Shown here in pieces: positions 7,714-16,119 of a DNA stretch of 64,000 bases. The notes beneath the pieces were generated by a model that searched no databases, was not told the DNA's origin, and saw only the letters and a list, made by a program, of their open reading frames with translations. The DNA lies in the NCBI GenBank assembly GCA_035379945.1, contig DAOSWG010000007.1, positions 1 through 64,000 of the forward strand. The letters are read 5' to 3'. Origin of the DNA: JAAYZB01 sp035379945 (lineage in GTDB: Bacteria; Bacillota_I; Bacilli_A; Izemoplasmatales; Hujiaoplasmataceae). Position 1 is the first letter of the stretch; the number at the start of each line of letters is the position of its first letter. The translations under genes were made by a program, and so were the position numbers.

Positions 7714-8874
7714 TTACTTATTGAGCAAGCTCTTTCCGCCCATGAACTGCGCGACTTCGCCGAGTTCCTCTTCGATTCTCATCAACTGGTTGTATTTGGC
7801 GATCCGGTCTGTACGGGAAGCGGAACCGGTCTTGATCTGGCCCGTATTGGCAGCGACGGAGATATCGGCAATCGTCGTATCTTCGGTCTCACCGGAACGG
7901 TGGCTGACAACGGCGGTATAACCGGCGCGTTTCGTCATTTCGATGGCGTCGAAAGTCTCTGTAAGTGTGCCGATCTGGTTGACCTTGATCAGGACGGAGT
8001 TGGCAATTCCCTGTTTGATGCCTTCGGCAATGATCTTGGTATTGGTGACGAAGATGTCGTCGCCTACCAATTGGATTCTTTTTCCGAGTCTATCGGTCAA
8101 TAATTTCCAGCCTTCCCAATCGTTCTCGCCAAGTCCGTCTTCGATCGAGACGATCGGATAACGGTTGATCAGATCTTCATACATATCGACCATCTCTTTG
8201 CTTGTCAGTTCCTTCTTGTCGTCTCCCAAAACATAAAGTTTCTTTTCGGAGTTGTAGAATTCGCTGGCGGCGACGTCCATGGCCAAAGCCACGTCCTTGC
8301 CGGGAACGTATCCGGCTTTTTCGATCGCTTCGACGATCACTTTGAGTCCGGCTTCGTTCGAATCCAAATTCGGAGCGAATCCGCCTTCGTCGCCGACACC
8401 GGTCGAGAATCCTTTGCCTTTCAAAACCTTCTGCAGGTTATGGAAGACTTCGGAACCCATTCTTAAAGCTTCGTGGAAATCCTTGGCGCCAATCGGCATG
8501 ATCATGAATTCCTGGAAATCGATGTTGTTGTCCGCATGGGATCCGCCGTTGATGATGTTCATCATCGGGGTGGGGAGCACCTTGGCGTTGAATCCGCCGA
8601 GATAGAGATAAAGTGGAAGCCCGGCCCAGTCGGCGGCTGCTTTGGCGCAAGCCATCGAGACACCTAAAATGGCGTTCGCTCCGAGTTTCGATTTGTTCGG
8701 CGTTCCGTCGAGGTCGATCATTACTTTGTCGATGTATGTCTGCATGGTGACGTCGTANNNNNNNNNNNNNNNNNNNNNNNNNNNNNNNNNNNNNNNNNNN
8801 NNNNNNNNNNNNNNNNNNNNNNNNNNNNNNNNNNNNNNNNNNNNNNNNNNNNNNNNNCTTGTGATGTTTGGCAT
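7714..8874 (-). CDS. eno: Enolase (interrupted by an assembly gap)
   Basis: Converts 2-phosphoglycerate to phosphoenolpyruvate. The visible parts match enolase closely: GANAILGVSMACAKAAA, GGSHADNNIDFQEFMI, VGDEGGFAPN, SIEDGLGENDWEGWK, LVGDDIFVTN, KVNQIGTLTE and SHRSGETED. A 100-N gap follows the fifth residue. By comparison with B. subtilis enolase about 76 residues belong there, including the SGASTG loop, so the real length is near 435. The start is the ATG at 8874 with AAAGGAG upstream. It lies directly downstream of gpmI, so the two consecutive glycolytic steps share a transcript. Confidence 0.96.
   Translation of the reverse strand: MPNITXXXXXXXXXXXXXXXXXXXXXXXXXXXXXXXXXXYDVTMQTYIDKVMIDLDGTPNKSKLGANAILGVSMACAKAAADWAGLPLYLYLGGFNAKVLPTPMMNIINGGSHADNNIDFQEFMIMPIGAKDFHEALRMGSEVFHNLQKVLKGKGFSTGVGDEGGFAPNLDSNEAGLKVIVEAIEKAGYVPGKDVALAMDVAASEFYNSEKKLYVLGDDKKELTSKEMVDMYEDLINRYPIVSIEDGLGENDWEGWKLLTDRLGKRIQLVGDDIFVTNTKIIAEGIKQGIANSVLIKVNQIGTLTETFDAIEMTKRAGYTAVVSHRSGETEDTTIADISVAANTGQIKTGSASRTDRIAKYNQLMRIEEELGEVAQFMGGKSLLNK
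8758..8857. other. Assembly gap of 100 N inside eno
   Basis: Exactly 100 unknown bases. Comparison with the conserved enolase N-terminus says about 226 bases should be here, so the gap size is a placeholder. Confidence 0.95.
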
Positions 8875-8931
8875 GGTTTTCTCCTTTGACTTTGACATTT
8901 TATTTGTTTATCTGTCAGTACAGTTTGTTGC

Positions 8932-10458
8932 CTATTCCTTGTCCCTTATTATTAGGGAATGTCCGGTCATGGCTTCCGGTTGTTTCAAATCCATCAAATC
9001 CAGCATCGACGGGGCAATGTCCGACAAGACGCCGCCGTCTTTCAGGGTGATGCCTTTTTTCGTCACAATCAGGCGGACTTTGTTGGTCGTATGGGCGGTG
9101 AACGGTTTTCCGTCTTCCGTCAGCATCTTCTCGCAGTTGCCGTGATCGGCGGTGATGAAGGCGATGCCGTCCATCTCAAGAATCTTGTCTACAACCCTGC
9201 CGACGCACTCGTCGACGGTCTCGACTGCTTTGATGGCAGCGCTTATCACGCCGGTATGACCGACCATGTCGCCGTTCGCGAAATTCAGAACGACGATATC
9301 GTATTCGCCGGTATCGAGTTCCGCGATCACGCTATCGGTGATCTCGTAAGCGCTCATTTCCGGTTTCAAGTCGTAAGTCGCCACTTTCGGAGACGGGATC
9401 AGAACCCGTTTGGCTCCTTCGATCTGTTTATCGACGCCGCCGTCGAAAAAGAAGGTGACATGCGCATATTTTTCGGTTTCCGCAATCCTTAGCTGTTTCA
9501 TTCCGAGATCAGAGATATAGTCACCCAAAGTATCTTTCATACTGATGAGCGGGAAAGCGAGTTCGCCTTTGACGAGATCGGAGTATTTCATCGTCGAGAC
9601 ATATAGGATGTTTTCCGGATGATTTTCGGTGTTTAGCTTCGGACAGGCTTCCGGATCAGAGTAAGCCGTCGAAATCTCGATCGCGCGATCGGGGCGGAAG
9701 TTGATGAAAATGATGGCATCGTCAGACTGGATCATCCCGGTATCGTCGCAGATAAACGGAACCACAAACTCGTCTGTGACATTGTCGGCGTAGGACGCCT
9801 GGATGCCAGCAGTGGCCGACGGAAAGTGTGGACCTTTGTCAAACGACATGGCGTCGTAAGCGAGCTGGATCCGGTCCCAGTTTTTATCCCTGTCCATACC
9901 GTAATAGCGTCCTCCGACCGTGGCGATGGAACCGAAATTCAGTTCAGCCATTTTACTTTCGAGGTCACTCACATAGGTAAGTGCCGATTTCGGTGGGGTA
10001 TCGCGTCCGTCCAAGAAGGCATGAAAATAAGCACGTTCGACGCCTTTTTCCTTGGCAATCTGGAACATGTATTTGATATGGTTGATATGCGAATGCACGC
10101 CTCCGTCCGACAACAGACCGAGAATATGCAATTTGGAATGATGCTTTTTCACATGATCGAAAGCCTTGTTGTAAGCAGGATTTTCTTTGAAAGATCCGTC
10201 CCTGATGGCGACGTTCAGCCTCGTGAAGGACTGGTAAAGCACCCGGCCGGCTCCCAGATTGAGATGTCCGACTTCGCTGTTGCCCATTTGTCCTTCCGGA
10301 AGGCCGACGGCTTCCCCGGAAGCCTCTATCTGTGTAGTGGGAAATTCCTGTTCCAAGAGATCAAGATGCGGTTTCTTGGCCAGGTAGATGGCATTGCCGG
10401 CATTTTGTTCGCCGATGCCCATACCGTCCAGGATCATTAGTATGACAGGTTTTTTCAT
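8932..10458 (-). CDS. gpmI: 2,3-bisphosphoglycerate-independent phosphoglycerate mutase
   Basis: Interconverts 3- and 2-phosphoglycerate. At 508 residues it has the normal length of this alkaline-phosphatase-superfamily enzyme. It shows the N-terminal metal site MILDGMGIG, the catalytic serine in MGNSEVGHLNLGAGR, the FLDGRDTPP motif, FINFRPDRA, and the C-terminal metal ligands in NFANGDMVGHTG and TADHGNCEKM. AGAGGTG precedes the ATG. It is the first gene of the gpmI-eno unit and is transcribed divergently from the GH13 gene. Confidence 0.97.
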   Translation of the reverse strand: MKKPVILMILDGMGIGEQNAGNAIYLAKKPHLDLLEQEFPTTQIEASGEAVGLPEGQMGNSEVGHLNLGAGRVLYQSFTRLNVAIRDGSFKENPAYNKAFDHVKKHHSKLHILGLLSDGGVHSHINHIKYMFQIAKEKGVERAYFHAFLDGRDTPPKSALTYVSDLESKMAELNFGSIATVGGRYYGMDRDKNWDRIQLAYDAMSFDKGPHFPSATAGIQASYADNVTDEFVVPFICDDTGMIQSDDAIIFINFRPDRAIEISTAYSDPEACPKLNTENHPENILYVSTMKYSDLVKGELAFPLISMKDTLGDYISDLGMKQLRIAETEKYAHVTFFFDGGVDKQIEGAKRVLIPSPKVATYDLKPEMSAYEITDSVIAELDTGEYDIVVLNFANGDMVGHTGVISAAIKAVETVDECVGRVVDKILEMDGIAFITADHGNCEKMLTEDGKPFTAHTTNKVRLIVTKKGITLKDGGVLSDIAPSMLDLMDLKQPEAMTGHSLIIRDKE

Positions 10459-10524
10459 AAGTTCACCTCTAACCGCTGTTATTATACTATAAAAGCCCCG
10501 CTTTTGAAAGTGTAATGATACCTT

Positions 10525-10538
10525 TGTAAACCTTTACA
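10525..10538. promoter_or_regulatory. Palindromic operator, cre-like
   Basis: TGTAAA-CC-TTTACA is a perfect 6+2+6 inverted repeat between the divergent gpmI and GH13 genes. It matches the catabolite-response consensus TGWNANCGNTNWCA except at one central base, so binding by CcpA or another LacI-family sugar regulator is plausible. It sits upstream of the GH13 -10 element. Confidence 0.5.
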
Positions 10539-10574
10539 TCTTTTAAAAGCAGTGTCCATAAATTGATATCTCTT

Positions 10575-10583
10575 TGATATAAT
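10575..10583 (+). promoter_or_regulatory. Extended -10 promoter of the GH13 gene
   Basis: TGATATAAT lies 21 bases before the ATG, with GAGGTG between. No good -35 is visible. Confidence 0.55.
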
Positions 10584-10603
10584 ATTAAATGTGAGGTGAT
10601 ATT

Positions 10604-12676
10604 ATGTCTGGATCCCGGTTGATGAAGCTAAAAAATATCCTCGTTAGCAAAATTCCATCCGGTAACATCAATTACACGGTTCCCGATCTTTGGAACGCTT
10701 GGAACTATTCCGGCGAGGAAACCCATAGGCTATTGTCGCATGAACTGCTGGTCAATCCGTACCGCTTTTACAGCGAAGTGATTTCATCATACATCCTTCC
10801 TAAAGCCAAGGCAAACCAAAACTATTTGGAATCCTTGGCCAAATCAAGCAACACCATTCCCGAAAAAGGAACACTCGGTGGCGAATGGGTTAAAAAAAGC
10901 GTTCTCTATTCGACCATGATCCGGGCGTCATCCGCTTGGGACCACGACCGTTCCTATTCGCTCGATGTGTCTAATCTGGACGAAATGAAAGAAACCGGCA
11001 CTTTCGTCAAGATGCTGGCTTTGTTGCCATTACTCCAAAAACTCGGAGTCGACACGATGTATCTCTTGCCGATATCCCGTTATTCCCGCAAAGAAAAGAA
11101 AGGCGAACTCGGTTCCCCGTACGGCGTCGCATCGTTCTATGACATCGACCCGGATCTGAAAGACAACCTGACCGGCGGCGAGATGACGGTAGGCGAGGAG
11201 TTTCAGGCCTTCGTCGAAGCCTGCCATATTTTGGGCATGCGTGTCGTTATCGATATCATCCCCCGCACCAATTCCGTCGAAAGCGACCTCATCAGACTTC
11301 ATCCCGACTGGTTCTACTGGATCGAAACGAAAGACTACGACAAATACCGGGTTCCTTACGTAACCGGACTGGCAAATACGATTCCACCGGAAGCCAAGTT
11401 CATGCCGGACGTCTATGCCTCGGAAGATGTCCAAAGACACATTTCGATGTTTCGTAACGACCCATATACCGAAAACAAGGAATTGTGGAACGAAATCAAG
11501 GATGCCGAGGACATCGTCGAAGCCATCGAAAAGGCTTACGGTCTTTCCGTCGCCCCAGCGTTCTCCGACCATATCAACGACGTCCAGCCCCCCTGGACCG
11601 ATGTCACCTTCTTCCGGATGTTTCTGGATCATCCGTCCGACAACGTCAAATATCTGAAAAACAAGAACATTCCTCCATATATTCTTTTTGATACTATAAA
11701 ATCGAATCTCTTCCCGGGCAAGAAACCCAACATGCCACTTTGGGAGACTCTGTCGGGCATCATTCCCTATTACCAGGAACAGTTTGGAATCGATGGAGCC
11801 AGGATCGATATGGGACATGCGCTTCCCAAGGAACTGCTCAAGATGATCATCAGCAAGGCTCGGGAATACGATCCCGACTTCGCTTTTATCGCCGAGGAAC
11901 TGAATCCGGAAAACGCAGCCAAAGCCAAGGCTTCTGACTATAACATCATCATCGGCAACGGTTTCTGGATGGAACCCAGGATCTGGGAAAAGAATCTGCA
12001 CAAGTTTGTCTATGGAGCCAAAGACGTCGCCTTGCCGATGTTCGCCTGCGCCGAAACCCATGACACGGCAAGAATTGCCGGGCGTGATGGAGGCAGGGAA
12101 CTCGCAAGGATGCTGACGATATTGAACATGTTGCTTCCGAATCTGGTTCCGTTCATCAATTCTGGTCAGGAAATATACGAGATCCAACCGATGAACACCG
12201 GCGTCGATTGCACGGACAAAGACAAATTCAATCTGCCAAAAGACGACCTTTTCTACGGTAAACTCGCGCTTTTCGACAAATATGCTTTCCATTACACCAG
12301 TGAATTCCGCTGGGAGATCGCCGACCACATGCAAGGAATCAAGGAGATAAGAAAACGCTGGCTTAGCCAGATCATGGACCCAAACGCTTCATTGCCGATT
12401 TACTTTAACGAATTTGACACGCCGGCTATCGGCGTCGCCTATTTCGACAAAAAAACCGGCAAATGCATCTTAATCGCCGCCAACAGCAACCCCCGCCAGG
12501 AAATCTGGTGCAACGCTTCCTTGGCGGAATTACGGAAAAAATCCGGAAATGAAAACTTATCCGGAAACCTGGTTTACTCGACCTACGAAATGGGTAGACC
12601 ATATGAAGACTTTACCGACGACGGAAGGATCAATCTTCATCTGGGCGGCGGGGAAGTCAAGATCATCGAATTCTGA
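10604..12676 (+). CDS. Cytoplasmic GH13 (alpha-amylase family) enzyme
   Basis: This 690-residue protein has no signal peptide, so it acts inside the cell. The GH13 barrel is recognisable from LPLLQKLGVDTMYLLPIS and MRVVIDIIPR. The catalytic triad is present: the nucleophile in GIDGARIDMGHA, the acid/base in FIAEELNPE, and the third acid in AETHDTAR. A C-terminal beta domain follows (about 600-690). The N-terminal 110 residues are unlike ordinary amylases. The exact activity (hydrolase or glucan transferase) cannot be read from sequence; a role in maltodextrin or glycogen turnover fits the glg genes in the window. It is a single-gene unit with its own promoter, a cre-like operator and a terminator. 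Confidence 0.85.
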   Translation: MSGSRLMKLKNILVSKIPSGNINYTVPDLWNAWNYSGEETHRLLSHELLVNPYRFYSEVISSYILPKAKANQNYLESLAKSSNTIPEKGTLGGEWVKKSVLYSTMIRASSAWDHDRSYSLDVSNLDEMKETGTFVKMLALLPLLQKLGVDTMYLLPISRYSRKEKKGELGSPYGVASFYDIDPDLKDNLTGGEMTVGEEFQAFVEACHILGMRVVIDIIPRTNSVESDLIRLHPDWFYWIETKDYDKYRVPYVTGLANTIPPEAKFMPDVYASEDVQRHISMFRNDPYTENKELWNEIKDAEDIVEAIEKAYGLSVAPAFSDHINDVQPPWTDVTFFRMFLDHPSDNVKYLKNKNIPPYILFDTIKSNLFPGKKPNMPLWETLSGIIPYYQEQFGIDGARIDMGHALPKELLKMIISKAREYDPDFAFIAEELNPENAAKAKASDYNIIIGNGFWMEPRIWEKNLHKFVYGAKDVALPMFACAETHDTARIAGRDGGRELARMLTILNMLLPNLVPFINSGQEIYEIQPMNTGVDCTDKDKFNLPKDDLFYGKLALFDKYAFHYTSEFRWEIADHMQGIKEIRKRWLSQIMDPNASLPIYFNEFDTPAIGVAYFDKKTGKCILIAANSNPRQEIWCNASLAELRKKSGNENLSGNLVYSTYEMGRPYEDFTDDGRINLHLGGGEVKIIEF

Positions 12677-12687
12677 TTGTCACCAAA

Positions 12688-12722
12688 TAAAAAACACGAC
12701 TTCGCAGTCGTGTTTTATTTTG
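12688..12722. terminator. Bidirectional terminator between the GH13 gene and folT
   Basis: AACACGACT-TCGC-AGTCGTGTT has A and T runs on both sides, so it can end both convergent transcripts. It overlaps the folT-like stop codon. Confidence 0.8.
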
Positions 12723-13470
12723 ATCCCGGCCCCAGTTTTCTTTTGGTAATGCCAAGCGCCTCCAAAAGGACCGAAACCAATATGACATAGAACGACACCT
12801 CGATCGGCATTTTCACGATTCTCAGGGGAATTCGCACAAAGAAGGAAATACCGGGATTCATGATATAGAGCCAGATCGGCGTCAAAATGAGTGAAGTCAG
12901 GACATACATCAGGCTGATGATGAAAAGGATCTTCGTTCCTTCATCGCCGTATTTCTTGCTTTTGTAAACCAAAATATCAAACACCACCAAAAACACGGTA
13001 CCGATCAAACCGATTCCGGCCAAAAGCAGTTTCTGATTGTCGGTCAAAGTACTGGAAATCACCTGATCGACATGTAAAAAATACCAGAACGATCCCAGAA
13101 ACAACAAAACAGCCAAAACCAAATTCAGCCAGAAAAACAGTTTTGTCCCGCTGTTTTTCCGGATCCGGTAAATGATCCCCGGTAAAAACCCGTACAAGGC
13201 CGCGTTCAAAGTGAAACCGGGAAAGAATGTTTGCCCGGACGGTCCTCCGAAGATGAAAAATCCAAGCAAATCCTGGGCGATACCAGCCATCAGGCCGTAA
13301 ACCGGGCCGGCGATGATAGAAGCCATGATGAGCGGCAGATAACCGATCCCGAACTTGATGATCGGTTCGGATGCATTCGGAATGTAAATCGACAGAAACT
13401 GAGCCAGAACGACACCGATAGCGACCATCAGGCCCGTAAAAACAAGATTGCGAATGTTTTTGTTATGCAT
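12715..13470 (-). CDS. ECF transporter S component, FolT-like
   Basis: A 251-residue integral membrane protein with about six helices. EPIIKFGIGYLPLIMASIIA and GPVYGLMAGIAQDLLGFFI resemble the substrate-binding subunits of energy-coupling-factor vitamin importers, in particular the folate family (FolT). The C-terminal half contains helices around VLLFLGSFWYFL, FLVVFDILVY and FYVILVSVLLEALG. No tetrahydrofolate riboswitch lies upstream; the gene follows ung by 12 bases with AGAGGAAG before the ATG. The ECF energising module is not encoded in this window. Substrate assignment is moderate; another vitamin is possible. Confidence 0.7.
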   Translation of the reverse strand: MHNKNIRNLVFTGLMVAIGVVLAQFLSIYIPNASEPIIKFGIGYLPLIMASIIAGPVYGLMAGIAQDLLGFFIFGGPSGQTFFPGFTLNAALYGFLPGIIYRIRKNSGTKLFFWLNLVLAVLLFLGSFWYFLHVDQVISSTLTDNQKLLLAGIGLIGTVFLVVFDILVYKSKKYGDEGTKILFIISLMYVLTSLILTPIWLYIMNPGISFFVRIPLRIVKMPIEVSFYVILVSVLLEALGITKRKLGPGSK

Positions 13471-13482
13471 ATCTTCCTCTGG

Positions 13483-14142
13483 TCATAGACTGAAATCGAC
13501 GGGATCCTGATTGGTCGATTCCAGAAATTCGTTGATGCGTGAAAATGGTTTGGATCCAAAAAAGCCCCGAAAGGCCGAAAGCGGAGACGGATGCACGTTT
13601 TCGATCACGAAATGGATCGGATTCGTGATAAGCGGCTTCTTGCTTTTGGCATAACTTCCCCACAAAACGAAAACAACCGGTGTTTTTTTCTCGTTCAAGA
13701 GCGAAATGATATGGTCGGTGAAAATCGTCCAGCCGTACTTGTCATGGCTTAACGCCTGGTAGCGCCTCACGGAAAGAATCGCGTTAAGCAACAATACTCC
13801 CTGCTTCCCCCATTTGGTCAAATCTCCGGATGTCGGAACAGGGCATCCGATATCGTCATGCAATTCCTTGAAGATGTTTTCCAAAGACGGCGGCAACTCG
13901 ACGCCTTCTTTCACCGAGAAAGCGAGTCCCATGGCCTGATCTGGATTATGATAGGGATCCTGGCCTAAAAGCAGGACTTTTGTATTTTCATACGAAGTCA
14001 ACCGCAAAGCATTGAACACATCATGGATCGGCGGATAGCAGGTGTAACGCCGGTATTCCTCCCTGATGTCTTCCGAAAGTTGCCGGAAATAATCCTTCTG
14101 GAATTCGGGTTTCAAGATCCCGTCCCAGTCATTTCCGATCAT
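13483..14142 (-). CDS. ung: Uracil-DNA glycosylase, family 1
   Basis: Removes uracil from DNA in base-excision repair. The 219-residue product has the water-activating loop LLLGQDPYHNPDQAMGLAFS, the uracil-binding LLLNAILSV segment, VFVLWGSYAKSK, and the leucine loop HPSPLSAFRGFFGSKPFS. The start overlaps the preceding small gene by 14 bases. It is the third gene of a leftward unit pgcA, small Cys protein, ung, folT-like. Confidence 0.97.
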   Translation of the reverse strand: MIGNDWDGILKPEFQKDYFRQLSEDIREEYRRYTCYPPIHDVFNALRLTSYENTKVLLLGQDPYHNPDQAMGLAFSVKEGVELPPSLENIFKELHDDIGCPVPTSGDLTKWGKQGVLLLNAILSVRRYQALSHDKYGWTIFTDHIISLLNEKKTPVVFVLWGSYAKSKKPLITNPIHFVIENVHPSPLSAFRGFFGSKPFSRINEFLESTNQDPVDFSL

Positions 14143-14326
14143 TGAGTTCCGGTATCCCTTTCTTTAAGATCGTGCAACTCTGGTTCGTGCATGTGCTACA
14201 GGCGGAAAAGTCCTCGAGATTCCTGCACTCCTCGGGTATTTCCGTCTTTTGGTTCAGCACATATGAAATTATGTAGATCGCCACCAACAAAACGACGATG
14301 CCGATGGCAATTATGTATTTCCACAT
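14129..14326 (-). CDS. Small membrane protein with a four-cysteine tail
   Basis: The 65-residue product has one N-terminal transmembrane helix (IIAIGIVVLLVAIYIISYVL). The tail has four cysteines in the pattern C-x9-C-x2-C-x4-C (ECRNLEDFSACSTCTNQSC). Such an arrangement could bind a metal or iron-sulfur cluster or form disulfides; I do not recognise the family. It sits between pgcA and ung, overlapping ung, and has AGGAAG before the ATG, so it is very likely expressed. Confidence 0.65.
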   Translation of the reverse strand: MWKYIIAIGIVVLLVAIYIISYVLNQKTEIPEECRNLEDFSACSTCTNQSCTILKKGIPELNDRK

Positions 14327-14342
14327 CTGAAAGACTTCCTTC

Positions 14343-16049
14343 CTATCTGATGCCTTCTAACAATTCCCGGATCGCACTTTCAAGTTTTTCAATCTTTTCT
14401 TTGGCCTCTATAGCGGTTTTCCCGACGGAGGCGATATATATTTTCAGTTTCGGTTCCGTTCCCGAAGGTCTGAAAACAAACCAGGAACCATCCGAGAAGA
14501 TATACTTGACGACATCCGCTTCCGGGAGCGTCAAAGCATAATTCTCATTCTGCTTGTAGCCGATCCCCGCCTTATAATCTTCGATCGCGTCAACCCTGAA
14601 CCCGGCAAATGCCGTTTCACGGTATTTTTGCATGAAACCCATGATTCTGGCGATTTTCTGTTTGCCTTCGATGCCAGTTTCTTCGATATTCATCATCGCT
14701 TCATAGTGATAACCGTAAATCTTAAAAAGATCTTCCAGTTTGTCGTATAGCGTTTTCTTCTCCAATTCATTGTAATACGTCGCGGCTTCCGATGCAAGCA
14801 ACATGGCCTGAAGCGAATCTTTGTCCCGGACCTTGTCGTTTGCCACGTATCCGTAGGATTCCTCGTAACCGAACACAAATTTTTTATCGGTCGATTCCAG
14901 GAATCTCGCTTGTTCGCCGATGAATTTAAAACCGGTCAGGGTCGAAAAGACTTCCATACCGAAAAATCTGGCGACCTTCGCGCCAAGATCGGAGGTCACG
15001 ATCGTATTGTAAACCACTCCTTTTTTCGGTAAAAGTCCCAATTTTTGTTTTTCCGAAAGAAAATAATTCAAGAGCACGGCTCCGGTCTGATTGCCGGTCA
15101 TAAGTATGTAGTCGTTATCCTTTTTCACGGCGATACCTAGTCTATCAGCATCCGGGTCGGTCGCAATCAATAGATCTGCTCCGACTACCATTCCGAGTTT
15201 TTTTGCCATGTCGAAAGCGGCGGGATTTTCCGGATTCGGAGATTTGACGGTGCCAAACATCGGATCGTGCACCATCTGTTCCCTGACGGGATAAATATCG
15301 TATCCGCATTCTCTTAAAAGCCTTGTCCCGAGTTCAGCGCTCGTTCCATGCAAAGGTGTAAAAACGATTTTCAGGGGTTTTTCCAATTCCTTGTGAATCT
15401 GGACGGTTTTGACCATTTCCAGATAACTGTCGTCAATCTTTTTGCCGATATATTCTAAAAGCCCGCTTTTCTTCAGCTCTTCTTCCGTCATAAAACCGAT
15501 ATGGAACAGATCTTTGACGTCGCGCACGAGCGAGATGATGCGGTTCGCGTATTCCGGCGTATACTGGCAGCCATATTCGTCATAGATCTTATAGCCGTTA
15601 TATTGCGGCGGATTGTGGCTGGCGGTGACGACGATACCGGCGATCGCGTTCAGATATCTCGTGGCGTAGGATAACTCCGGCGTCGGACGCAAATCTTCGA
15701 ACAAATAGCATTTGATGCCGTGATAGCCTAAAACCTTCGCCGATTCTAACGCGAACTCCTTCGACATTTGCCGGTTGTCATGGGCGATCGCCACGCCGCG
15801 GGAAAGATTCTTGCGTCCGTATCTTTCCTCTAAATACCTAGCCAGTCCGGTGTTGGCGCGTCTGATCGTATAGATATTCATTCTGTTCGTTCCCGCTCCC
15901 AATACTCCCCGCATGCCGCCGGTGCCGAACTCCAGATCGGTATAGAACATATCTTCCAGTTCTTTGTCGCTTTTTCCTTCAAGATCCTGTTTCAACGCAG
16001 GATCAAGTGATTTTTCGTCGAGCCAATCTTGGTATATCTCTTTCCACAT
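14343..16049 (-). CDS. pgcA: Phosphoglucomutase/phosphomannomutase family, PgcA-like
   Basis: Interconverts glucose-6-phosphate and glucose-1-phosphate, feeding GlgC. The 568-residue product has the order of the alpha-phosphohexomutase family: GTGGMRGVLGAGTNRMN, the phosphoserine loop TASHNPPQYNGYK, the metal loop DPDADRLGIA, the sugar-binding GYEESYGY and the phosphate-binding FRPSGTEPKLK. The start is the ATG at 16049 (MWKEIYQDWL) with AAAGGAGG upstream; the longer frame would begin inside a terminator. The gene is not near the glg genes but closes their pathway. Confidence 0.93.
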   Translation of the reverse strand: MWKEIYQDWLDEKSLDPALKQDLEGKSDKELEDMFYTDLEFGTGGMRGVLGAGTNRMNIYTIRRANTGLARYLEERYGRKNLSRGVAIAHDNRQMSKEFALESAKVLGYHGIKCYLFEDLRPTPELSYATRYLNAIAGIVVTASHNPPQYNGYKIYDEYGCQYTPEYANRIISLVRDVKDLFHIGFMTEEELKKSGLLEYIGKKIDDSYLEMVKTVQIHKELEKPLKIVFTPLHGTSAELGTRLLRECGYDIYPVREQMVHDPMFGTVKSPNPENPAAFDMAKKLGMVVGADLLIATDPDADRLGIAVKKDNDYILMTGNQTGAVLLNYFLSEKQKLGLLPKKGVVYNTIVTSDLGAKVARFFGMEVFSTLTGFKFIGEQARFLESTDKKFVFGYEESYGYVANDKVRDKDSLQAMLLASEAATYYNELEKKTLYDKLEDLFKIYGYHYEAMMNIEETGIEGKQKIARIMGFMQKYRETAFAGFRVDAIEDYKAGIGYKQNENYALTLPEADVVKYIFSDGSWFVFRPSGTEPKLKIYIASVGKTAIEAKEKIEKLESAIRELLEGIR

Positions 16050-16080
16050 GGATGGTGCCTCCTTTGCGGTATCTGACAGA

Positions 16081-16112
16081 AAAAATACTTTTGTCTTGGG
16101 CAAAAGTATTTT
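16081..16112 (-). terminator. Terminator after the nitroreductase gene
   Basis: AAAATACTTTTG and CAAAAGTATTTT form a long stem with a short loop. It separates the nitroreductase unit from pgcA. Confidence 0.7.
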
Positions 16113-16119
16113 CCTTGAT

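Noticed and set aside
11030..12334. A 434-codon open frame antisense to the GH13 gene
   Set aside because: It lies wholly opposite a gene with clear catalytic motifs, has no ribosome-binding site, and its protein looks like a mirror-frame artefact of codon bias. The same holds for other long antisense frames, such as 24235-24891 over glgDA and 5265-5849 over rnr/smpB.
13471..13482. Tetrahydrofolate riboswitch before the FolT-like gene
   Set aside because: Only 12 bases separate it from ung, with no room or motif for an aptamer.
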